Notes: a model not told the origin generated them from the letters alone. Counted from the stretch's first letter, positions 32,226 to 42,908 are shown. The stretch: DNA of 64,000 nucleotides from Crossaster papposus (GCA_037893245.1 JBAIAA010000415.1:1240001-1304000), one strand, 5' to 3'. A program made the numbers and translations.

Positions 32226-35200
32226 ATGAAGTACTACCAGCTGAACCAGAGAGTGAGGAGAGATGCGATGCGGCGTTTGGTGATGGACCGCTCATCCCAA
32301 CGATGTACGTTTCCGTTGTCTGTCATTGTAATGTGTTCTGACTCATCATCCATTTTATCTCCCCATTCACACTTCTCTATATGTAACCGTTCCATACCCG
32401 GTTCATCTGCCATTTCGTTTCTTCCTGGTGCTCCCTTACCCGGAGAACCTTCACCACCTGGTGAAAATTTTGATACCTTGAGTTTTGCTCCTCCTCAAGG
32501 AAGTCTGTCTATCCCAGCATGCTGGGGTATCTCACCGAAGTCTGACTCGAAAGAGTGTACTCTTAGAGTACCCTGGTCACAAAAACGGCTGTGTGACCTT
32601 GCAGGACAGACGCTATTCCAGGATTGGCTAGTTGACGTTACTTCGGTAACGGGGCATGCAGCCTGCCCTCCAACTAGTTCACTGGACAGCAAAAAGGTAG
32701 CAAAACCAACCGAGAAAAAAACCAAACCAACAGAGAGAAAAAACCAACCAAATGAGAAACCAAATGAGAAACCAAATGAACCACAGAATGTGGCAGTGAT
32801 GAGTCGGTGTATGGAACATCATGTAGAAAGTCATGGGAGTGAAGTGTGTTCCAAAGCTAATGTTGAAAGAAGAGACCAATTGTTACTTTTGAGATTTGTT
32901 GTATTACAATCTACAGGTAATGTGAATGTCAAAGCAAAGATCTCCAATACCGTTGGTGTGAGTGTGAAGCAAACGAAGGGCAATGATGAGGCTGATGAAG
33001 AGAATCCACAAAAACAAAGGAATTCTAACAAGGTAAAGAAAGTGAATGTCCGCCACAAAGTAAAAGAAATGAGAAGAAATAGGGTGTTGAACATGACAAG
33101 GAAAAGACTTCATGACGAGAAAGCAATGAGAAAGTTGTATTATCTGTTGAAGGTCAAGCACTCTGTTATTAGAAAAAATGCAGATGAGCATCAAAATGGT
33201 GGAAAGCAGAAACGGACGAAAATCAGTCACAAGAAGCGAAGACGAGAAGTGTGCAGGGAATCCTATAATAGACGGAAGAATGGGAAAGTAGTTGAGTTCT
33301 GGTTGAGTGAAGAAGAAAAAAGACAAGAAGAAAAAGTCAGAAAGAACATCTTTGGACATACTAGAAGAAGTCTTGAGTTTGTTATCAAGAACATGGGTAA
33401 TGTGAATAAGTCTCAAAACAAAAGCAGACGGAGGAAAAAAGCAACTGATGTGGTACATGATAAGAAACATAGGCATGGTGATGAAGTTGATGCAGTAACA
33501 AATAGTAAGGATGTGATGAAAAAATCTAATATCAGAAATGGAAAGTGCAGTGAGCCATGTCAAACTTATCGAATGGATAACACGAGTGAAACTCATGGAA
33601 AGCAGTGTTGGTTCTGTGATCAGAGTATAAAGGTGTCTGAAAGTAATGTGCAATGTGATGGCTGTGCCATTTGGTATCATGTGAAATGTATGAATTTTTC
33701 AAAGATGGAGGAGCTATTAACCAACAAAGCTGTGACGTGGATATGCCAAAAATGTGGGAAAAGTACTTATTCTGAGTCCCTTTTGTGTGATTTGGGTATT
33801 CCAACAGATGACAACTTGTTTGATCAGGACACATGCACTGAAGATGGCAGTCGGAGGTATGGAAGTGCAAAGTGCAGAAAGGACAGAAAGCTAGACAATA
33901 AGAAAGGAATTGTAAGTGATACAAAACGAAACGAAGAAAGTGGTTTTGTTACAGTAATGATTGAAGGCAAAGAGGTATTGGTACATACACAGAAAGGTGG
34001 TTATTCACTAAGGAATAAGAAAGGTGATAATCCAAAAGATGACGCAGCTAATAATAGTGAAACTAGCGAGTCGAAACCTGTTGGAAGGAAAAGTCGATCA
34101 GGTATAAAAAATGACAAGGTTAAAGATAGTGTTGGACCAGAAAGTAATACCGAAAAAGAAAGTTGCGGATCGAAGAATGTGCAAAGTGACAACGATGATG
34201 TGATGTTGGAAAAAAGAAAGGAAACAACGTGCAGAGTTAAAAGTAGAAAACGAGAACTGTCACGTGACAATGACAATTGTAGAATGAAATGTGAAGAAAA
34301 CAAAATACAGAAAGTTCCAGTTAACAAGCATGTCAAAAGTGACGTCAAAAACCAGAAAACTGTCCAACATGAAAGGTGTAAATCAATGAGACAAGAACAA
34401 TTAGGTCAGCAGGGTAAAACAGAAGGTAGTAGAGCAAACAGTTACAGTGGAGATAGAAAGTGTAATGAACCCAATACAATGATTGTGCAGGGAAGCTTTC
34501 ATCAAGGTGATCATAGATTTGGTTGGAGTTCAGGTAGACAATGTGTGCCAAACAGTTTGAGCTGTGTCTTATACAGTAAAGTGAAAGAGTTGAAAGATTG
34601 GGGTTGCCGTGATATCGATACAGCACTGAATACTGGAAATGAGTTATACAGACATTTATCCAGGAGTTCAACAGTGAATAATCAATACCTGTTGATAAAT
34701 GAATTACCAAGTGAATTGGATTTGCTCAACCATCATTTCACGATGAGGTTTCATGAGCCTGTATGTGGTGTTTTTGCAGAAGATAATAATTTGCCAGAAT
34801 TTAATATGATGCAATTGAATCGTGCATTAGAACAGATTGTTCAGCAATACTATGCTTGTTTTATATGTTTCCATGGAAATACCTTTGTTGTAATTGCTCA
34901 AAATGGCATGTACTATATCTTTGATTCACATAGTAGAACACCCCAAGGTTGTCAAGTTGCTGAGGGCCGAAGTTTACTCAAAGCAGTGGCTACATGGCAG
35001 GATGTACACAGGTATTGTACGGATTTAGCAAGATCTATGAATTTATCTAACGATGAGCAGTTTAAAATTACTGGTGTCACTGTATGGTTAGATGATGAGA
35101 CAAGACAAGATACTAATGGGAGAATACAGGAGACAAATCATTTGTTAGTTGGAAGTAGTGATCAGAGTACAAAAGAAGATGAAGTAAGTACTGGCTCCGG

Positions 35201-38200
35201 AGTATTCATTGGTTCTTGTAGCGACATGTCAAGTTCACATAATTTGAAGGAATGTAACCAACATGGTTTACATGAAATGAGTGTTAATAACGAAGATTGT
35301 AACAGTGATGTTGAAATCGTGGAAGTGACTCAAGTAGGTTTCAAGTTTGTCCCGCTGACATATGCTAGCAAGAATGCACTGTGCAGACAACATGGAATGG
35401 GCCATGTATCTCTCGACTGTAATGAGAATTCAGATAAATGCAAAGATATGGGACGACCTAATTCTGTGAAGAGAATTAAAGGGGATGGCAACTGTTTTTT
35501 CCGGGCAATATCATATGCTGTGTCAGAAACTGAAGATAACCATGTACAATTAAGAATGGCTACTGTTAAGCATCTGTTGACAAATGCAGATAAATTTAAC
35601 GGTTTTCTGCGACAAGGCTATGTAAATGTGGAAGAATATGTCATGAGACAAAGAATGTTTGATTGTGGAACCTGGGCTACTGAGGTTGAAATCATGGCAA
35701 TAGCAGACATGCTACGTACAGATATTTATACATTTGAAGATGTAAGCAAGTGGTATATTTTCTCTGCAAGTACCTTTGAGAAAGAGGCTGTAACGTCAGA
35801 TGAGGCAATTTATTTGTATCATAGGCAAAGGATTCACTATGATGTTGTGTTGTCAGTTCATGAAGCAAGAAGACAATCTGATAACGGACAACATAATCCA
35901 AGCAATGGAGGAGATTTAAAATATGGAAAAGCTGATACTGACAGTAAATCTGAAAATGTTTTGAAATGTAAACGGCGTAAACGGGCAAATAAAAAACAAC
36001 AACAAATAAAGAAAAAAGAGCTAAATAAGGAAATGTATTTATCAAAGGTGAATAAAGTTCAAATAGATTCAAAACAAAGTAAAAAGATGCATAACCAAAA
36101 GAACTACACAAATAATGCGGCTAAGAAAAAGGAATTGCTGAAAGAAAAGTACTGTAGTGACATTGACTTTAAAACGGAGCGATTAAAGGCCCAAGAAAGA
36201 AGGTATCATAACAATGACACACATAGAAATGATGTTTTAAAATATCAAAAAGAAAAATATAGTAATAATTTTGAATATAAAGAAAAAACCAAAAACTGTG
36301 TAAAAAAAATGTATCGTGATAACGCGGAATATAAAGAGAAGCTAATTACTAAGGTTAAAACAAAGTATTATGATAATGCTGAATATAGAAAGAAGCTAAT
36401 CACTAAGGGAAAAACAAAGTATTGTGATAATGCTGAATACAGAGATAAACTTATCGCTAAAGAAAAATCAAAGTATTGCGATAATCCTGAATACAGAGAG
36501 AAGAAAATCGCTAAGGGGAAAACAAAGTATTGCAATAATCCTGAATACAGAAAGCAGCTAATTGCTAAGGAAAAAACAAAGTATTGCGATAATCCTGAAT
36601 ACAGAGAGAAGTTAATCACTAAGGGGAAAACAAAGTATTGCAATAATCCTGAATACAGAGAGAAGTTAATCACCAAGGGAAAAACAAAATATTGCAATAA
36701 TCCTGAATACAGAGAGAAGTTAATCACTAAGGGGAAAACAAAATATTGCAATAATCCTGAATACAGAGAGAAGCTAATCACCAAGGGGAAAACAAAGTAT
36801 TGCAATAATCCTCAATACAGACAGAAGCTAATTGCTAAGGGAAAAACAAAGTATTTTGATGATCCTGAATACAGAGAAAAGTTAATTACTAAGGGGAAAA
36901 CAAAGTATTGTGATGATCCTGAATACAGAGAAAAGTTAATTACTAAGGGGAAAACAAAGTATTGTGATGATCCTGAATACAGACAGAAGCTAATTGCTGA
37001 TGGGAAAACAAAGTACCATGGTGATACTGCTTACAGACAGGGAAAAATTAACAGAGCTAAATGTAAATATCATGGTAATGCTTCCTATAGCATAAAGCTC
37101 ATTGCAAAAATAAAAAGAAAATACAGATGTGTCGGTTCTTACAGGGCAAAATTAATAAAGTATGGGAAAAAAAAGTACAAAACAAATAGTAAATATCGTA
37201 AAAACATGGCAGAAAGGAAATACAGACGTAATGTGATCGATAAAGAGAAAAGACTTAAAATAAGTTTTGTTACCAAGACATTTAGAGAAAGCATATCCAA
37301 AGGACCCGAGTATGTGTGTGCTTGTTGTCATAAACTGTTGTTTCAAAAGCAAGTTGTGAAGTGTAATATGCATAAATACAAAGCCCAGTCTGTTATTAGC
37401 AACAAATATCTACATACTTGCAGTGACCAATGTGAATCAAGGTGTATGATTGCAGAATCTAGCAGATCGCGTTTATGGGCATGTTATACGTGTCATAGGA
37501 AATTACTTGTTAATAGTGTGAATAATTTAAATCTGATAGACATTCCTGAAGAATTGGCTTGTTTGAATACACTAGAAGAGCATCTAATAGCCCTAAACGT
37601 CCCGTTCATTAAAATGCTTGCATTACCTAAGGGTGGACAACATGGTGTACGAGGCCCAGTTGTTTGTGTGCCCTCTAATATTACAGACACAGTAAAAGCA
37701 CTACCAAGGCCTGCAAGTAATGATCAGATGATCCGTGTAAAGTTGAAGAGGAAACTGACTTATAAAAGTTATTATCAATATCAGTTTGTGAGTAGAGAAA
37801 ATGTTGAGAATGCTTTAAGTTATCTTCAACATAACAATAAGTGGTTCAGTGATATTGAAATAAACCCTGATTGGGACACTCCATTGTTTGATGATGATAA
37901 TGATCAAATGGGTAAATCTGATGATGTAAAAGAAGTCAATGATGAAAATGTTACTGATGAGGAAACTGATGAGGAAACCGATGAAGAAACTGATGATGAT
38001 CGTTTACGAGGCATGGCATTAGACAGTTGTCTGCAGCCAACTAATGTAGGACAGGAAATATTGGATCAATATTTTGACGAAGTAATGAGTGTGGCTCCAT
38101 GTGAAGGCAATAGTCCAATAAGAGTGTTAATGGAAAAGGGTAACGAGGCAAAATGCTTTCCAGCATTATTTCCAACAGGACATCCTATATTTGATGATGA

Positions 38201-41200
38201 TCGTGAAGTGAGGGTGACACTTTGTAGATATTTGCATAACCGATTAATGAATGTTGATAATAGATTTGCAAAGAGTACTCAATACATTTTTTATGCTCAG
38301 TATTTGGCAGAGATTCAGAAAGTTATGTCTAGTGTGTCTATTGCATTGCGAAAAGGGTCTGACAAAAAGTACAATGGTGACAGAGTAAATGCATCAATGA
38401 TTAATGACAGGGACCAGTTACAAGATATTTTGAAATCAGACAGCGGATATAAATTTCTCAAACCTATCCGTGGTACACCCCCATATTGGCAAGCAGCACA
38501 GAAAGATGTTTTAGCGATGATCAGACAACTAGGAATACCAACATGGTTTTGTTCATTTTCTGCAGCAGATATGCGATGGCCTGAAGTAATTAATACAATT
38601 TTGAGACAGCAAGGTGATTCTAGAGATGTGAAAGATTTGGACTGGAATGAGAAATGTACAATATTGAGAAGTAATCCTGTAACTGCTGCAAGAATGTTTG
38701 ATCAGCGATTCCATAGATTTCTCAAAGATGTTATACTGTCCAGAGCTGCACCGATTGGAAAAGTCAAAGACTATTTTTACAGAGTAGAATTTCAGCAAAG
38801 AGGGTCTCCACATACACATTGTCTTTTCTGGATTGAAAATGCACCAAAGTTAGAACATGACAGTAAAAAAAAGGTGGTAAAGTTTATTGACAAATATATA
38901 AGTTGTAGTTTGCCATCAGAGAAACAAGACAAAGAGTTAAATGAAATCATCAGTCAAGTACAGTTACACAGTAGAAAGCATTCCAAGTCATGTAAAAAGA
39001 AGGGTACTGAGTGTAGGTTCAATTTTCCAAGACCTCCATCTGAACGAACATTCATTACAGAGTCCATGCCGAAAGGTGATGAGATTGAAAATACATGTAG
39101 TGATGAGAATGAAACTAATGATGGTGAAAGCAGTGACCGAAATAAGGCAAAGGAATTGCTACAATCAATATGGACTGCCATACAGAAACCTGAAAATGAA
39201 CACATGACAACCAATGAATTATTTGCAAGTGTACATCTCACGCAAAATGATTTTGAAAATGCTAACAATGTATTAAGTTGTAAAGAAAGTTTAGTTCATA
39301 AGAGAAAACCACAGGATGTGTGGGTTAATTTGTACAATCCAGATTTGATTAGATGTTGGAATGCAAATATGGATATTCAGTACATTTGTGATGCTTATGC
39401 TTGTGTTGCATACGTGGTATCCTACATGTCAAAAGCTGAACGTGAAATGAGTATTCTGTTGTCACATGCACAGACTGAAGCACAGAAAGGAAATTTGGAT
39501 GCTAGACAGAGTATGAAGGAAATTGGCTCTGTGTATTTGCATAATCGAGAGATCTCGGCACAAGAAGCAGTTTATCGTGTTTGTACTTTGAGATTGAAAG
39601 AAGGATCAAGGAAAGTAGAATTCATACCGGTCGGTGAAAATACAATTAGAATGAGTAAACCACTCAGTGTTATTCAAAGTGCACGTGATGAAGACGATAA
39701 TATTTGGATGACCAGTAGAGTTGATAGATACATAGCAAGGCCAAATACTGATAACTTTGAGACAATGTGCTTGGCAACATTTTGCTCCGATTACAGAGTA
39801 ATATACACCAACATGGCTAAAACAAGTCGTTCACCGGTATATGAATTGAAGAATGATTTAGGACACATACAGAAACGTAGTCGAACTGATCCAGCAGTTA
39901 TACGATTTCCTAGATTTTCTTTAGCAAAATATCCTGAAAAGTACTATCAGAGTATTCTTCAATTGTATCTTCCATATCGTGTTGATGTTCAGTTGAAACC
40001 GCAGCAGTTTGAATCTTATGAAATTTTTTATAGCAACGGGATTATTAAGTTAAGTGGTGTATTGAAACCTGTGAGAAATATTGTGGAAAATAACCGATCA
40101 TTGTATGAAGCTAGTGCTGAGGCTGTAGATAAAGCTGAAGAAATGTTGGAGAAGTATGGTCCACAAGAAGATGCTTGGGCATTGATAGCTCCAGAAGCTG
40201 AAATGGACAGACTTGAATGTGCAGGACAGCGAGAAGAACAAGTAGAAGATGGTGACAGTGATTCTGATATTCCTGATTTAAAATCTAAAAAAGAAGATAT
40301 GAAATACACTATTGAGCCACACCGACTAAATGTATCCACCAAAGAAGCAATGAATTTGTTGAGGTGTCTAAATGCTCAACAAAAAGAGGTGTTTTACAAA
40401 GTAAGACAATGGTGTTTGGATAAAGTCAATGGTAAAACTCCTAAACCGTTTCATGTATTTGTGACTGGTGGAGCTGGCACCGGGAAAAGTCATTTGATAA
40501 AGTGCATCTACTATGAAGCAACAAGACTTTTTGGAAGAATGGTAGAAAATCCTGATGATGTATCGATATTACTTACAGCTCCCACAGGTGTTGCTGCATA
40601 TAATATTCATGGTGCTACAATTCACAGTGCTTTGTCTATAACAACAAATGTAAGATTGCCATATCAACCACTTGGTGAAGAGAAGATTAGTACACTGCGG
40701 AATAAATTAAGGCAACTACAAATTCTCATTGTTGATGAAATATCTATGGTGAGTCATAAACTATTGTGCTACATTCATGGTCGTCTTCGACAGGTTAAAC
40801 AATCACGGGATCATAGTCCCTTTGGAAATGTCAGCGTATTAGCGGTTGGTGATTTTTATCAGTTACCTCCAGTAAAAGGAAAATCTTTGTACCAAACTGG
40901 TGTTACAAGTGACTTGTGGAATGATAACTTTGTCAAAGTCGAACTGACTGACATAATGAGACAGAAGGATGATGCAAAATTTGCTGAAGTGTTGAATAGA
41001 TTACGAATCAGAAAGAAAAAGCAAAGTTTACAAAGTGATGATAAGAGACTGTTACAATCACGTGAGACAGGAGAAGATTGGACTGATGCTGTGCATATTT
41101 ATCCATGCAATAAGGAGGTGGATGAGTACAACAGACAGACTCTTTTTGCTAAATGTTCAGAATGCGTAAGTGTTCTTGCTAAGGATTTTCAGAGAGATGC

Positions 41201-42470
41201 CAAAAGCGGGAAAATGATACCAACAAAGAAATTAGCCAAAAAAACCTCAAACACTAATTTACCTGATTTACTGTGGCTTGGTGTTGGTGCTAGAGTCATG
41301 CTTACAAGGAATCTTGACGTTTCTGATGGACTTGTTAATGGCGTCTTTGGTACTGTAATTGACATTGTTCCGTTACTTAATGATGCTCAGTCACCTAAGT
41401 GTATCAAAATTAAATTTGATAATGAGAGGATTGGTTCAAAATTAAAAAAACAGTCCTCTGGTAATGATTTAGACACTGTCAGTATTGAAATGGTAGAAGA
41501 CAGTTTTAATAAACAATGTGTGAGACACCAGTTCCCTCTGAAGTTAGCTTGGGCATGTACAGCTCACAAGGTGCAAGGCATGAGTTTAGAAAAGGCAGTG
41601 GTGTGTCTGACCCGTACATTTTCAGCAGGACAAGCATATGTTAGTTTGAGTAGAGTAGTTTCATTGAATGGTCTTGTGATAGAAGGGTTTGATGAGAAAT
41701 ATATTTATTGTAATGAGGCAGTAGCTGAAGCAATGAACAAGATGCCGTTGTATATTGAGGAGTCTGATGACAAAGGAAGTAATAATGGAGGTGGTAATGA
41801 GTGTTATAGTACAAGTATTGCTATGCATAATATTCAAGGACTTCAGGCACATATAATGGATTTGAAAGCTAATACAGAAATGACGTCATGTGATTTCATT
41901 TTCCTGACAGAAACATGGATAGACAGAGACTTTGATTGTGATATGGATATGAGTGATTATACATGGTATCATCAACCAAGAAATATGTCTTATGATAACT
42001 CCAGTCATGTGTCATGCATGTTAAAAGAACAGAGTCGTGGAGGTGTAGCTGTATGTGGCAAAAAGGACAGAGTGTTTAGCAGGATGAATTTGCCAATCAA
42101 CAATCTTGAATATATTGCTCTTCAGTTACATGCAATTTCAAATGTGTCACCAGTTGTTGTTATAATTTACCGACCGCCATCATATACATTAAAGGAATTT
42201 GTTCAGGTTCTTGAATTGCTGTTGAATGAGATACACAAGGTTTCAAATACGTGTATTGTTATGGGGGATTTTAATGAAGATATAATTAAAAAGGAATCTC
42301 GTGTGAAGACACTGATGGACAATCATGGATATAAGCAGTGTCTGAGTGATGCAACAACTGAAAAAGAAACTTTACTTGACCATGTTTATGTAAAAAATAT
42401 AGATGATATTCGTGTTCATATTAATCCAACTTACTATAGCTACCATGAGGCAGTCATCATTCGGTTGTAA
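32226..42470 (+). CDS. Helentron (Helitron2) replicase: PHD, C76-like peptidase, OTU, HUH Rep, PIF1 helicase, endonuclease
   Basis: Rolling-circle transposon polyprotein. The frame is open from 32193; ATG 32226 (residue 12) is the first Met and the chosen start. Residues counted from 32193: basic N-terminus; PHD finger 470-522 (C472, C475, C488, C491, H496, C499, C518, C521); basic low-complexity linker; C76-type cysteine peptidase ~767-970 (RQC784VPNSL, FD911SH913SR); OTU ~1093-1222 (GD1098GNC1101, H1215); 18-residue repeats ~1320-1670; Cys-rich zinc part from 1709 and DUF6570-like ~1764-1865; Helitron_like_N from ~2012; HUH nickase GSPH2207TH2209 and Y2407/Y2411; helicase with Walker A GGAGTGKS (2759-2766), DE 2848-2849, GDFYQLPP 2886 and HKVQG 3125; EEP nuclease ~3205-3425 (GDFNED 3358-3363, LDHVYV). 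The C-terminal nuclease marks a Helentron. In the last EEP motif, SYH replaces the usual SDH. No stop or frameshift seen, so possibly recently active. Confidence 0.95.
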   Translation: MKYYQLNQRVRRDAMRRLVMDRSSQRCTFPLSVIVMCSDSSSILSPHSHFSICNRSIPGSSAISFLPGAPLPGEPSPPGENFDTLSFAPPQGSLSIPACWGISPKSDSKECTLRVPWSQKRLCDLAGQTLFQDWLVDVTSVTGHAACPPTSSLDSKKVAKPTEKKTKPTERKNQPNEKPNEKPNEPQNVAVMSRCMEHHVESHGSEVCSKANVERRDQLLLLRFVVLQSTGNVNVKAKISNTVGVSVKQTKGNDEADEENPQKQRNSNKVKKVNVRHKVKEMRRNRVLNMTRKRLHDEKAMRKLYYLLKVKHSVIRKNADEHQNGGKQKRTKISHKKRRREVCRESYNRRKNGKVVEFWLSEEEKRQEEKVRKNIFGHTRRSLEFVIKNMGNVNKSQNKSRRRKKATDVVHDKKHRHGDEVDAVTNSKDVMKKSNIRNGKCSEPCQTYRMDNTSETHGKQCWFCDQSIKVSESNVQCDGCAIWYHVKCMNFSKMEELLTNKAVTWICQKCGKSTYSESLLCDLGIPTDDNLFDQDTCTEDGSRRYGSAKCRKDRKLDNKKGIVSDTKRNEESGFVTVMIEGKEVLVHTQKGGYSLRNKKGDNPKDDAANNSETSESKPVGRKSRSGIKNDKVKDSVGPESNTEKESCGSKNVQSDNDDVMLEKRKETTCRVKSRKRELSRDNDNCRMKCEENKIQKVPVNKHVKSDVKNQKTVQHERCKSMRQEQLGQQGKTEGSRANSYSGDRKCNEPNTMIVQGSFHQGDHRFGWSSGRQCVPNSLSCVLYSKVKELKDWGCRDIDTALNTGNELYRHLSRSSTVNNQYLLINELPSELDLLNHHFTMRFHEPVCGVFAEDNNLPEFNMMQLNRALEQIVQQYYACFICFHGNTFVVIAQNGMYYIFDSHSRTPQGCQVAEGRSLLKAVATWQDVHRYCTDLARSMNLSNDEQFKITGVTVWLDDETRQDTNGRIQETNHLLVGSSDQSTKEDEVSTGSGVFIGSCSDMSSSHNLKECNQHGLHEMSVNNEDCNSDVEIVEVTQVGFKFVPLTYASKNALCRQHGMGHVSLDCNENSDKCKDMGRPNSVKRIKGDGNCFFRAISYAVSETEDNHVQLRMATVKHLLTNADKFNGFLRQGYVNVEEYVMRQRMFDCGTWATEVEIMAIADMLRTDIYTFEDVSKWYIFSASTFEKEAVTSDEAIYLYHRQRIHYDVVLSVHEARRQSDNGQHNPSNGGDLKYGKADTDSKSENVLKCKRRKRANKKQQQIKKKELNKEMYLSKVNKVQIDSKQSKKMHNQKNYTNNAAKKKELLKEKYCSDIDFKTERLKAQERRYHNNDTHRNDVLKYQKEKYSNNFEYKEKTKNCVKKMYRDNAEYKEKLITKVKTKYYDNAEYRKKLITKGKTKYCDNAEYRDKLIAKEKSKYCDNPEYREKKIAKGKTKYCNNPEYRKQLIAKEKTKYCDNPEYREKLITKGKTKYCNNPEYREKLITKGKTKYCNNPEYREKLITKGKTKYCNNPEYREKLITKGKTKYCNNPQYRQKLIAKGKTKYFDDPEYREKLITKGKTKYCDDPEYREKLITKGKTKYCDDPEYRQKLIADGKTKYHGDTAYRQGKINRAKCKYHGNASYSIKLIAKIKRKYRCVGSYRAKLIKYGKKKYKTNSKYRKNMAERKYRRNVIDKEKRLKISFVTKTFRESISKGPEYVCACCHKLLFQKQVVKCNMHKYKAQSVISNKYLHTCSDQCESRCMIAESSRSRLWACYTCHRKLLVNSVNNLNLIDIPEELACLNTLEEHLIALNVPFIKMLALPKGGQHGVRGPVVCVPSNITDTVKALPRPASNDQMIRVKLKRKLTYKSYYQYQFVSRENVENALSYLQHNNKWFSDIEINPDWDTPLFDDDNDQMGKSDDVKEVNDENVTDEETDEETDEETDDDRLRGMALDSCLQPTNVGQEILDQYFDEVMSVAPCEGNSPIRVLMEKGNEAKCFPALFPTGHPIFDDDREVRVTLCRYLHNRLMNVDNRFAKSTQYIFYAQYLAEIQKVMSSVSIALRKGSDKKYNGDRVNASMINDRDQLQDILKSDSGYKFLKPIRGTPPYWQAAQKDVLAMIRQLGIPTWFCSFSAADMRWPEVINTILRQQGDSRDVKDLDWNEKCTILRSNPVTAARMFDQRFHRFLKDVILSRAAPIGKVKDYFYRVEFQQRGSPHTHCLFWIENAPKLEHDSKKKVVKFIDKYISCSLPSEKQDKELNEIISQVQLHSRKHSKSCKKKGTECRFNFPRPPSERTFITESMPKGDEIENTCSDENETNDGESSDRNKAKELLQSIWTAIQKPENEHMTTNELFASVHLTQNDFENANNVLSCKESLVHKRKPQDVWVNLYNPDLIRCWNANMDIQYICDAYACVAYVVSYMSKAEREMSILLSHAQTEAQKGNLDARQSMKEIGSVYLHNREISAQEAVYRVCTLRLKEGSRKVEFIPVGENTIRMSKPLSVIQSARDEDDNIWMTSRVDRYIARPNTDNFETMCLATFCSDYRVIYTNMAKTSRSPVYELKNDLGHIQKRSRTDPAVIRFPRFSLAKYPEKYYQSILQLYLPYRVDVQLKPQQFESYEIFYSNGIIKLSGVLKPVRNIVENNRSLYEASAEAVDKAEEMLEKYGPQEDAWALIAPEAEMDRLECAGQREEQVEDGDSDSDIPDLKSKKEDMKYTIEPHRLNVSTKEAMNLLRCLNAQQKEVFYKVRQWCLDKVNGKTPKPFHVFVTGGAGTGKSHLIKCIYYEATRLFGRMVENPDDVSILLTAPTGVAAYNIHGATIHSALSITTNVRLPYQPLGEEKISTLRNKLRQLQILIVDEISMVSHKLLCYIHGRLRQVKQSRDHSPFGNVSVLAVGDFYQLPPVKGKSLYQTGVTSDLWNDNFVKVELTDIMRQKDDAKFAEVLNRLRIRKKKQSLQSDDKRLLQSRETGEDWTDAVHIYPCNKEVDEYNRQTLFAKCSECVSVLAKDFQRDAKSGKMIPTKKLAKKTSNTNLPDLLWLGVGARVMLTRNLDVSDGLVNGVFGTVIDIVPLLNDAQSPKCIKIKFDNERIGSKLKKQSSGNDLDTVSIEMVEDSFNKQCVRHQFPLKLAWACTAHKVQGMSLEKAVVCLTRTFSAGQAYVSLSRVVSLNGLVIEGFDEKYIYCNEAVAEAMNKMPLYIEESDDKGSNNGGGNECYSTSIAMHNIQGLQAHIMDLKANTEMTSCDFIFLTETWIDRDFDCDMDMSDYTWYHQPRNMSYDNSSHVSCMLKEQSRGGVAVCGKKDRVFSRMNLPINNLEYIALQLHAISNVSPVVVIIYRPPSYTLKEFVQVLELLLNEIHKVSNTCIVMGDFNEDIIKKESRVKTLMDNHGYKQCLSDATTEKETLLDHVYVKNIDDIRVHINPTYYSYHEAVIIRL
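36150..37200 (+). repeat. 54 bp in-frame tandem repeats within the Helentron ORF
   Basis: About 17 units of 18 codons, core pattern KLITKGKTKYCNNPEYRE. The central copies (about 36400-37000) are nearly identical at the DNA level and the outer ones diverge. Highly charged, probably helical; similar K/R-Y-N/D-P repeats occur in other large transposon proteins. Copy number may vary between alleles. Confidence 0.9.
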
Positions 42471-42904
42471 TTTTACATATGCAATAAATACATATACATG
42501 TATAGCTCAAATTATCAAAATATTTAGAGATAGTTCTATTTTTTCTTCAAGAATAGAAACACAGAAAATGAAAAAGAACAATTTACACGAATTACCAAAT
42601 TAAAAGAAAGAATTAGGATGACCAAAAAATATAGAATAATAAAATGTACATGGTAACCGAGTATGACAAAACACTGGTAGCGCGATAAAAAAATACCAAT
42701 GCAATAGTGTTATTATTAATTAACCCTAAGAGTGTGTACCAAATTATATTAATTTCAGAAAATTGAGGACTGTTAGGATTCATATAAAAAAAATAGGTAA
42801 ATAATATGGTAACTAAAAAGGTAAATATTATGATAAACAACGAGGACAAATAGTGTGGTTACTAATAAGAATCAACAGTATGGTCAACAATTAGAATAGT
42901 TTGT
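42471..42904. other. Helentron 3' flank
   Basis: AT-rich, no open frame. The element end should lie here or beyond, but I could not identify a terminal hairpin or inverted end. Words like ATATGGTAACTAAAAAGG and TGTGGTTACTAATAAGAA form an irregular repeat around 42800-42900. Confidence 0.4.
42483..42488 (+). terminator. Polyadenylation signal after the Helentron ORF
   Basis: Canonical AATAAA 13 bases past the stop codon. Others lie further on, so this site is only a candidate. Confidence 0.35.
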
Positions 42905-42908
42905 TTAA

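Noticed and set aside
32904..33680. Long - strand frames opposite the Helentron gene
   Set aside because: The + strand frame is continuous with recognised domains; the antisense frames result from codon bias.
36368..36805. Open frame on the - strand with repeated LQYFVFPLVISFSLYSG
   Set aside because: It is the antisense of the 54 bp repeats in the Helentron gene.
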